This document shows, piece after piece, positions 58,215 to 64,000 of a stretch of DNA of 64,000 nt; the stretch's first letter is position 1; each line of letters begins with the position of its first letter. A program made the position numbers and the translations under genes. The notes below the pieces were generated by a model. It had not been told where the DNA came from. It searched no databases and worked only from the letters and a program-made list of their open reading frames with translations. Source of the DNA: JAKFYM01 sp964416595 (GTDB taxonomy: Bacteria > Bdellovibrionota > UBA1018 > CAIPTA01); contig CAYQES010000003.1 in assembly GCA_964416595.1 (NCBI GenBank), positions 1 through 64,000 of the forward strand, written 5' to 3'.

Positions 58215-59227
58215 GCTTTCCCGAACTTGTTTTTTTTGAGAGCTTATTGGAATCCTTAAATGGCAAGGGCCGCGTGCAACAACACGCCACGATTAAACAC
58301 GGCACCGAAACATTTCCCATTTATAGCGCAACTTTTGGTTCCGAAGATCCCCAAGCCCCCACTTTTGCTCTAGTGGGCGGAGTGCATGGCAAAGAAAAAA
58401 TTGGCTCCCAGGTGGTACTCTCCTATCTTGAAAGCTTGATTGAGCTCATGCATTGGGACGAAATCACCAACCAAGCCTTAGAAAAATCCCGAATCGTTTT
58501 TTTGCCCATTGTAAATCCTGTGGGCATGTTTCTTTTACGCCGAGGTAATGGCAATCGAGTGGATCTTATGCGCAATGCCCCCACGGAAAATGCCTCCCCT
58601 GTGGTACCGCTCTTAAGCGGGCAGCGCTTCTCCCCTTACCTGCCATGGTACCGGGGCGAAAAGGATGCTCCCATGGAAGCAGAAGCCCAAGTGCTCTGCA
58701 ATCTCATGCGCCAAGAACTTTTCCCAGCAAAGGTGAGCATTGCCATCGATTGCCACTCAGGCTACGGCTCCCTGGATCGTTTGTGGTTTCCCTACTGCCG
58801 CTCCCTAGAGCCCTATCCCGATATTGCGGAAGCTTATGCTTTACGAAATCTCATGGATAATACCTACCCCAACCATGTGTACCGCATGGAGCCGGGCTCC
58901 AAGGGCTATACGATCAATGGTGATCTTTGGGATTATCTTTTTGACGAACATAAGGCCCTCTATGGCGAGAGCAAAAGATTTTTTCCTCTCACCTTGGAAA
59001 TGGGTTCTTGGTTATGGCTGAAAAAAAATCCTATTCAATTGTTTTCTGCCATGGGTCTGTATCACCCGATGCACCTTCACCGTCATAAACGAATTTTGCG
59101 CCGGCACATTACACTTCTAGATTTTTTGCATAAAGCCGTGATCTCACCCGCGCAATGGGCTTTCCTCAATAGCGCCGCCAAAGCAGATTTACGTAAAGGC
59201 GCCTCTGACTACTGGTACGAAGAGTGA
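58211..59227 (+). CDS. M14-family zinc carboxypeptidase
   Basis: Protein of 338 aa with the M14 metal ligands HGKE (H59, E62) in GGVHGKEKIG and the third in IAIDCHSGYGSLD, plus the catalytic Glu in LTLEMGSW. Arg-rich substrate loops (RRGNGNRVDLMRNAP) are of the succinylglutamate/metallocarboxypeptidase type. No signal peptide, so it acts in the cytosol, on peptides or N-acyl amino acids. The GTG start overlaps the MFS stop. Confidence 0.88.
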   Translation: MSFPELVFFESLLESLNGKGRVQQHATIKHGTETFPIYSATFGSEDPQAPTFALVGGVHGKEKIGSQVVLSYLESLIELMHWDEITNQALEKSRIVFLPIVNPVGMFLLRRGNGNRVDLMRNAPTENASPVVPLLSGQRFSPYLPWYRGEKDAPMEAEAQVLCNLMRQELFPAKVSIAIDCHSGYGSLDRLWFPYCRSLEPYPDIAEAYALRNLMDNTYPNHVYRMEPGSKGYTINGDLWDYLFDEHKALYGESKRFFPLTLEMGSWLWLKKNPIQLFSAMGLYHPMHLHRHKRILRRHITLLDFLHKAVISPAQWAFLNSAAKADLRKGASDYWYEE

Positions 59228-59970
59228 ACACAGAAAAAACAGAAAATTGGTTTTTCATGCGGGGCCTAGTGCGGGAAGCGGGCCACTGGAGTGGGTTTTT
59301 AGAAAAATTCGCCGCCGCCTTTCCTCACCGCAATGTGATCGCTCTTGATACACCAGGAAATGGCCAACGGTTTCGAGAACCAAGCCCCTGCTCTATTCAC
59401 GAAATGGCAGAAAAAGTGCGAGCAGAATTTCTGCAAACCCGCGGCCAAGAAAATTATCTTTTCGCTTTGTCCCTGGGCGCTATGGTGGGTTTGCAATGGA
59501 TGCATAAATATCCCGATGATTTTAAAAGTGCCGTGCTGGTGAATACTTCTTTAAAAGGAGTGTGCCCATTCTACCAACGCATGCTTCCGAAAAATTATGG
59601 AACTATTTTGCGAATGATGTTTAGTAAAGATTTACTCTTTCGGGAAAAAAACATTCTCCGCATGACAAGCCAAAGGGCCAAACAATTCCCGCAACTCCCG
59701 CAGCATTGGGCAGATTTGCAAAAGAAACGGCCCGTGTCCTTGAAAAACGCCATTTCGCAGATCTTCGCAGCCGCCACTTTTCAACCGCCAGCAGAAAAAC
59801 CCCGCACTAAAATTTTGCTCTTAAATAGCGCCCGGGATGAATTAGTGGCACCAAGCTGTTCGGAAAAGATTGCAAAATATTGGAATGTACCGCTGAAAAC
59901 AAATCCACATGCTGGCCATGATATCACGCTGGATGAACCTGAATGGGTGTTAGAGCAGTTACGCTTTTAA
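59224..59970 (+). CDS. Alpha/beta hydrolase
   Basis: Protein of 248 aa with an alpha/beta-hydrolase core. HGxV-like start FMRGLVREAGHW, Asp-strand VIALDTPGNGQR, nucleophile elbow FALSLGAMVGLQW (A-x-S-x-G rather than G-x-S-x-G), a late acidic loop LLLNSARDELVAP and His in NPHAGHDITLDEP. Substrate unknown; esterase or thioesterase. The GTG at 59224 overlaps the stop of the M14 gene, so the MFS, M14 and hydrolase genes form one translationally coupled operon. Its end overlaps ctaB by 12 bp on the other strand. Confidence 0.8.
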   Translation: MNTEKTENWFFMRGLVREAGHWSGFLEKFAAAFPHRNVIALDTPGNGQRFREPSPCSIHEMAEKVRAEFLQTRGQENYLFALSLGAMVGLQWMHKYPDDFKSAVLVNTSLKGVCPFYQRMLPKNYGTILRMMFSKDLLFREKNILRMTSQRAKQFPQLPQHWADLQKKRPVSLKNAISQIFAAATFQPPAEKPRTKILLLNSARDELVAPSCSEKIAKYWNVPLKTNPHAGHDITLDEPEWVLEQLRF

Positions 59971-60828
59971 GAGCGAGTCCGCAAAAAGAGCGCCAAATAA
60001 CAAAAACAAATACAGGATCGAAATCCAAAAAAGTTTTTTGGAATCCTTTCGTTCTTTGGTTCTAAGAAGCTTTACAGTTTGCCACAAATAAAATGCACCC
60101 AGGCCCAAAGCCGCTCCGAGATAAATCTGGCCGCTATAGCCTAAGAAATAGGGCAAAACTGTGACTGGCACTAACACCACTGTGTAGAAAAAGATTTCGA
60201 AACGGGTGCGCCGCTCGCCGTGGGTTACGGGCAACATGGGAATACTAGCCGCTCGGTACTCATCTTGGATCGCGATCGCGAGGGCCCAAAAGTGTGGAGG
60301 GGTCCAAAGGAAGACCACCAAAAAAAGTACCCACGCTAAAAAAGAAAGTTCGCCCGTGGCGGCGGCCCAGCCGATCAAAGGTGCCGTGGCGCCCGCGGCT
60401 CCGCCAATCACAATATTGTAAGGCGTGCGCCTTTTTAGCCAAAGAGTGTAGATGCCCACATAAAAAGCGATGGTGAAAAAACTCCAAAAGGCCGCTACCC
60501 AATTTACTGCCAAGAGATAATAGGCCACAGCCACAGAACCGGTGACTAATCCAAAAATCGCCGCGCGCTCCGGCTCGATTCGTTGCAAAGGAATCGGGCG
60601 ACGCCGCCGGGTGCGCTCCATTTGTGAATCGATATCGCGATCAAAATACATATTGAGCGCGTTGGCAGAACCCGCCGTGAGACCCATCGCCACCATCACT
60701 AAAAAAAGTTTCAAGGGATCTTGCAGGAGAGAGCCTTCGGCCACGATGGCCGCAAAACCCGTGACCAAAAAAAGCAATACAATGGTGGGCTTCATCAAGC
60801 TAAAATAGGCAGAAATTCTTGCGGTCAT
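59959..60828 (-). CDS. ctaB: Protoheme IX farnesyltransferase (heme O synthase)
   Basis: Protein of 289 aa with about nine hydrophobic helices. UbiA-type prenyltransferase motif NMYFDRDIDSQMERT (DxxDxxM) for farnesyl diphosphate/Mg2+, and the second loop DEYRAASIPMLPV. It converts heme B to heme O for cytochrome oxidase. It is the last gene of the oxidase operon, 29 bp after ctaA. Confidence 0.92.
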   Translation of the reverse strand: MTARISAYFSLMKPTIVLLFLVTGFAAIVAEGSLLQDPLKLFLVMVAMGLTAGSANALNMYFDRDIDSQMERTRRRRPIPLQRIEPERAAIFGLVTGSVAVAYYLLAVNWVAAFWSFFTIAFYVGIYTLWLKRRTPYNIVIGGAAGATAPLIGWAAATGELSFLAWVLFLVVFLWTPPHFWALAIAIQDEYRAASIPMLPVTHGERRTRFEIFFYTVVLVPVTVLPYFLGYSGQIYLGAALGLGAFYLWQTVKLLRTKERKDSKKLFWISILYLFLLFGALFADSLLKA

Positions 60829-60857
60829 TTAAGCCACAAAATACAAGAAAATGGAGT

Positions 60858-61757
60858 CTATTGCCAACGGGAAGCGGCAGAAAACGATAAGCGTACCAAA
60901 AGAATCCAGAGGGTTTCCGCCCACAGAAGGTGCAAAATCTGCATCCAGATGGGAGCTAGCAATAAAACGTTCATAAAGCCCACGGCTAAATTTCCTGCTG
61001 TGAGCCATAAAAGGAAAAAAGCTGCCTTTTTTAGGTTTGGGAAACGTTCTGAGAGGTTCGTGAGCCAAACCCAGAGGTATCCCACCCAGAGCACCGCGAG
61101 AACTGGATGAAAAAGCCGGATTTGCTGCAAAAAGTGCCGTTTAGAAAATTTATCCTGCAGCTCTTGGCCTAAATCCGTAACAGGAAAAAGAGTGTCGCCG
61201 AGGGCCGTCATGGCCCCAAGCGCTCCCACCAAAGCAAAGCCCACGAGTACAAGCAACCAACGGAGCCGCTCTTTGCCGCCCTCTGGCCACCACCAGCGGG
61301 GAGTTTTTTCTTCCGCCGCCAAGGCCAATACGGTGAGTGAGCCCAACAAAAAGAGGGTATTCACCAGATGGAAAGAAATGGAAATCACCCGGTCTAAAGA
61401 TTGGTCGTGCTCCACCAAACGGAGCAACACCAACATGGCACCAATCAAGGCTTCTAAAAGCACGGCCAGTAAGGAAAGATACGCAGCTTTTCGCTGAAAG
61501 CTTTTTTTAGGGAAAAGCCGCAAGGTCCACCCAAAAAGCACGGCCACAAACACCAAACAAAAGCCCGAGCTCAAGCGGTGGGAATATTCAATCAGGGTTT
61601 TTAGTTGCTCGCTCCGGGGCACCACTTCCCCATTGCAAAGGGGCCAATGGGCGCCGCAGCCGGCGCCGGAGCCCGTGGCGCGCACAAAAGCGCCCCATAA
61701 AATCACGGCTAAGCAATAAACAAGAGTGAACCAGGCGAATTTTTTGTAAAACGCCAT
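60858..61757 (-). CDS. ctaA: Heme A synthase
   Basis: Protein of 299 aa, COX15/CtaA-type with eight helices. The conserved histidines occur as a pair in each half: EYSHRLSSG and SISFHLVNT in the first, LFHPVLAV and ILHLLWAE in the second. An N-terminal cysteine pair, GSGAGCGAHWPLC, is typical of bacterial CtaA. It oxidises the C8 methyl of heme O to heme A. It lies between the oxidase subunits and ctaB. Confidence 0.92.
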   Translation of the reverse strand: MAFYKKFAWFTLVYCLAVILWGAFVRATGSGAGCGAHWPLCNGEVVPRSEQLKTLIEYSHRLSSGFCLVFVAVLFGWTLRLFPKKSFQRKAAYLSLLAVLLEALIGAMLVLLRLVEHDQSLDRVISISFHLVNTLFLLGSLTVLALAAEEKTPRWWWPEGGKERLRWLLVLVGFALVGALGAMTALGDTLFPVTDLGQELQDKFSKRHFLQQIRLFHPVLAVLWVGYLWVWLTNLSERFPNLKKAAFFLLWLTAGNLAVGFMNVLLLAPIWMQILHLLWAETLWILLVRLSFSAASRWQ

Positions 61758-61769
61758 AAATATTTTTTA

Positions 61770-62567
61770 TTAATTCTGCAGCATCCGCTCGATGGCAAAA
61801 TCAATGGGCAAAGCTACTTTAGCGGGGCCAGAACCTTCGCCACCCACTCCATCTTCTTTTACGGCCTGTGCAAAACGATCATCAGCCTTACTATTGGTTT
61901 GGATGTCTTTTGTAAGCGAGTGTACATAGTGGATCAAGGCAATACGATCAGAGGGGGGTAAGGCTTTATAAGAAGCCATGCCCGTGCCGGGAATTCCATA
62001 AGCCAAGGTTACGTACATGGATTTAGTGGAAGAACCATTTTTCCAATCACTCGCGGAGCCCGAAAAATTCCGTGGTTTCGGATCGAGGGCTGCCCCCCCC
62101 ACTCCATCCCCATGGCCAGCCACGCCATGGCATACGGCGCAGTTAACGTCGTAAAGAGCTTTACCTTTAGCCACGAGAGCCGTGCCGCCATTCATGAGTT
62201 TATCAAATTCTTCTTGAGATAAAGGGCCAGTGGTAGATTTCACCACAGCAGGCTTCGGCTGCGGACGTGTCCAAAGATCGGAAGCAGAGATACCGATCAA
62301 GAGTATGAGGGCTGCAAAGGAGCTCAGGATATAGGCTCGGTTAAGGTTGGTATCGTACTTTAAACCCATGAAAAAGAGCATCACCAAGGATGCCTTGGCG
62401 GTAGCAATCCCCAGAGAAACAAAAACGTTGGCCGTACTACCAAAATCCACGTAAGAAGCACCAACGGTTAGCACCGTAAGCACCAACAGAGCTCCTAGGG
62501 TTTTATAATAAATCCCAAAGGGAACGATGTGATGGCTATGGTTATGATTGTCGTGTTTATGTTCCAT
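61770..62567 (-). CDS. Fusion: cytochrome oxidase subunit IV-like + cytochrome c domain
   Basis: Protein of 265 aa. Residues about 15-100 have three hydrophobic helices in the prokaryotic subunit IV (CtaF/CyoD) pattern: GALLVLTVLTVGASYV, ATAKASLVMLFFMGLKYD, AALILLIGISASDLW. A linker then leads to a cytochrome c domain with CAVCH (C143-H147) and a probable axial Met in GTGMASYKAL. It would tether an electron donor to the oxidase. Start 62567 has an aggat site and a His-rich N-terminus (HKHDNHNHSHH). It follows ctaE by 8 bp. Confidence 0.82.
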   Translation of the reverse strand: MEHKHDNHNHSHHIVPFGIYYKTLGALLVLTVLTVGASYVDFGSTANVFVSLGIATAKASLVMLFFMGLKYDTNLNRAYILSSFAALILLIGISASDLWTRPQPKPAVVKSTTGPLSQEEFDKLMNGGTALVAKGKALYDVNCAVCHGVAGHGDGVGGAALDPKPRNFSGSASDWKNGSSTKSMYVTLAYGIPGTGMASYKALPPSDRIALIHYVHSLTKDIQTNSKADDRFAQAVKEDGVGGEGSGPAKVALPIDFAIERMLQN

Positions 62568-62575
62568 AAAAATCC

Positions 62576-63220
62576 TCACACCACCAAATAAAGAAGAGGG
62601 AAAAGGAAAATCCAGATCAAATCCACAATGTGCCAGTAGAGTCCTACGAACTCTACGGCCGCAAATTTACGGGAATTGAAATGCCCACGACCCATACGCC
62701 AATACACCCAGGCGATGGCACCCATGCCGATCAATACGTGTATGCCGTGGAGGCCTGTCATCACGAAATAAAAGGAATAGAAGAGGGCAACGTTGGCGGA
62801 TTTAAAATCCGTAGATGTAAAAAAATCTCCAGGCAAAATACCGTGGTGGATTTTTTCACTATATTCAAAGTATTTGATCACGAGGAAGATGCACGCGCAG
62901 AGGAAAGTGATGATTAGCATCAACTTAGATTTTCCACGCTCATCCCGTTGGATATAAGCAATCGCTAGCGCCATAGTGAGGGAACTCACGAGCAGCACCA
63001 CCGTGTTCACAGCGCCCATCACTTTATTCAAGTGGTGGTGGGCTTCCCGAAACATTTCAGGATAGAGATAGTTGAATAGACCATAGCCCGCAAAGAGCAC
63101 GCCGAATAACATTACCTCGGTTACGAGGAATAACCACATGCCGAGTTTGCCAGCCTCGAACTCGTGTTCGATGCTGTCAAAGTGGTGGGCATGATCCATA
63201 TGTCCGTGCTCTGCGCTCAT
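62576..63220 (-). CDS. ctaE: Cytochrome c oxidase subunit III
   Basis: Protein of 214 aa with five or six helices. Subunit III features: FEAGKLGMWLFLVTEVMLFG at the start, the His-containing AHHHLNKVMGAVNT, FYFVMTGLHGIHVLIGM and the ending VEFVGLYWHIVDLIWIFLF. Part of the heme-copper oxidase. Start 63220 was preferred over an upstream frame because of an aaagga site. N-terminus is His-rich. Confidence 0.93.
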   Translation of the reverse strand: MSAEHGHMDHAHHFDSIEHEFEAGKLGMWLFLVTEVMLFGVLFAGYGLFNYLYPEMFREAHHHLNKVMGAVNTVVLLVSSLTMALAIAYIQRDERGKSKLMLIITFLCACIFLVIKYFEYSEKIHHGILPGDFFTSTDFKSANVALFYSFYFVMTGLHGIHVLIGMGAIAWVYWRMGRGHFNSRKFAAVEFVGLYWHIVDLIWIFLFPLLYLVV

Positions 63221-63240
63221 TGGTGTTCCTTTCTCCAATC

Positions 63241-64000
63241 TTAGGTGGGCTTCACGCCGTATTCATAAGGACCAGTTGTCACCGTAGGAGTTTTTGCAAA
63301 ATTTTCTAATACAGGAGGTGATTCCGCAAACCACTCTAGAGTGCGCCCACCCCAAGGATTAGCAGGCGCTTTTGCGCCACGGAAGCAGGAGATCACACAA
63401 TTCACAAGAATGAAGAAAATCCCCAGAGCAATACCCCAGGAGCCTACAGTGGAAATCAAATTCCAGCTCGCATACATAGGTTCATAATCATGGTAGCGGC
63501 GGGGCATGCCGTTATATCCGGCCACAAATTGCGCCAGGAAGGTAACGTTAAAGCCGATGATAAAGCACCAGAACGAAACCTTGCCCCAGAACTCGTTGTA
63601 CATTTTTCCCGTAATTTTAGGGAACCAATAAAAGATCCCAGCAAAGAGGGAAATGGCGGCGCCGCCCATCATCACGTAATGGAAGTGAGCTACCACAAAG
63701 TACGTATCATGAAAGTGAATGTCTGCGGACAAAGTGCCAAGCATAATGCCCGTGATCCCGCCGATACCGAAAGTGAAAAGGAACCCTAAAGCATACAACA
63801 TGGGCGTAGCTAAGCTCACGGAACCCCGGTACATGGTGGCCACCCAGTTAAACATTTTCACGGCCGAAGGCACTGCTGTAGCCATGGTAAGCAATGAAAA
63901 GATAAAGTTCGTGAGCGGGCTTTGGCCACTAGTGAACATATGGTGCCCCCACACAAGAAAGCTCACCAAAGCTAAACCAAGGGAAGAGAATGCAATCGCC
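63241..64000 (-). CDS. ctaD: Cytochrome c oxidase subunit I, C-terminal part
   Basis: The frame is open to the right edge, so only the C-terminal portion is seen. It contains the characteristic VWGHHMFTSGQ (Cu_B His-His), THDTYFVVAHFHYVM-type segment DIHFHDTYFVVAHFHYVM (heme a and a3 His), GGITGIMLG and the C-terminal YHDYEP region. This is the catalytic subunit that reduces O2 to water. The Cu_B histidine upstream (H-x-x-x-Y) is outside the window. CtaC (subunit II) should lie beyond the edge. Confidence 0.95.
   Translation of the reverse strand, partial: AIAFSSLGLALVSFLVWGHHMFTSGQSPLTNFIFSLLTMATAVPSAVKMFNWVATMYRGSVSLATPMLYALGFLFTFGIGGITGIMLGTLSADIHFHDTYFVVAHFHYVMMGGAAISLFAGIFYWFPKITGKMYNEFWGKVSFWCFIIGFNVTFLAQFVAGYNGMPRRYHDYEPMYASWNLISTVGSWGIALGIFFILVNCVISCFRGAKAPANPWGGRTLEWFAESPPVLENFAKTPTVTTGPYEYGVKPT

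Noticed and set aside
1..64000. tRNA, rRNA or CRISPR array
   Set aside because: Reading the intergenic stretches showed no cloverleaf-like sequence with a conserved T-loop and no regularly spaced repeats.

Overview
The window looks like the chromosome of a free-living or predatory member of the Bdellovibrionota (Bdellovibrio and relatives). This is inferred from gene content, not from a marker gene. The clues are two TIGR02147-type proteins paired with secreted partners, an HNH endonuclease of the type common in Bdellovibrio, many small signal-peptide proteins of unknown function, sigma-54 two-component systems and an aa3-type cytochrome oxidase operon. I see no rRNA, tRNA or CRISPR array. 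The only complete mobile element is one IS30-family insertion sequence.

Layout. 1-6.4 kb: the end of a semialdehyde dehydrogenase, small secreted proteins, an HNH nuclease, a fluoride channel, then a coupled aromatic-degradation operon (LigB-type ring-cleavage subunit, a non-catalytic LigB-like subunit fused to a RidA deaminase, and a kynurenine-formamidase-like cyclase). 6.4-9.5 kb: a TIGR02147 protein plus two lipoproteins, bracketed by two near-identical 58-bp repeats. 9.7-14.8 kb: propionyl-CoA carboxylase (three separate subunits) and the large subunit of methylmalonyl-CoA mutase, translationally coupled. 14.9-19.5 kb: small secreted proteins, a 2OG-Fe(II) oxygenase, TerC, NUDIX, and a decayed GNAT gene. 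19.5-21.2 kb: a second TIGR02147 protein with a secreted partner. 21.3-27.0 kb: a minus-strand run of exported proteins (thermolysin-like peptidase, one-heme cytochrome-like protein, transglutaminase-elicitor-like enzyme, an apparently dead subtilase).

27.1-38.1 kb is the most coherent region. It encodes D-lactate dehydrogenase, two CBS-pair proteins, an eRF1-like protein, a beta-CASP RNase, a DUF2892 membrane protein, TSUP, two histidine kinases, a CheY-like regulator and an NtrC-type sigma-54 activator. Sequences resembling -24/-12 (sigma-54) promoters lie in front of essentially every transcription unit there, one of them a perfect match. I read it as a self-contained sigma-54 regulon, probably for low-oxygen or starvation survival.

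38.2-50.4 kb: NagZ, a second kinase/regulator pair whose regulator has lost the GAFTGA loop, unknown exported proteins (one interrupted by an in-frame TGA), a polyprenol/diacylglycerol-kinase-like membrane protein, a MinD/ParA ATPase next to a J-domain/RodZ-HTH fusion, RluD and PgeF. 50.4-52.1 kb: a GNAT gene and the IS30 element, which sits against a palindromic repeat. 52.2-60 kb: a VKOR-DsbA fusion, TatD, a GT39-like membrane protein, MFS, an M14 peptidase and an alpha/beta hydrolase. 60-64 kb: the cytochrome c oxidase operon (CtaD, CtaE, a subunit IV-cytochrome c fusion, CtaA, CtaB), running off the right edge.

A palindromic repeat family, with core gtccggcgccggac, occurs at least seven times, mostly just after stop codons. 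It also flanks both TIGR02147 modules.
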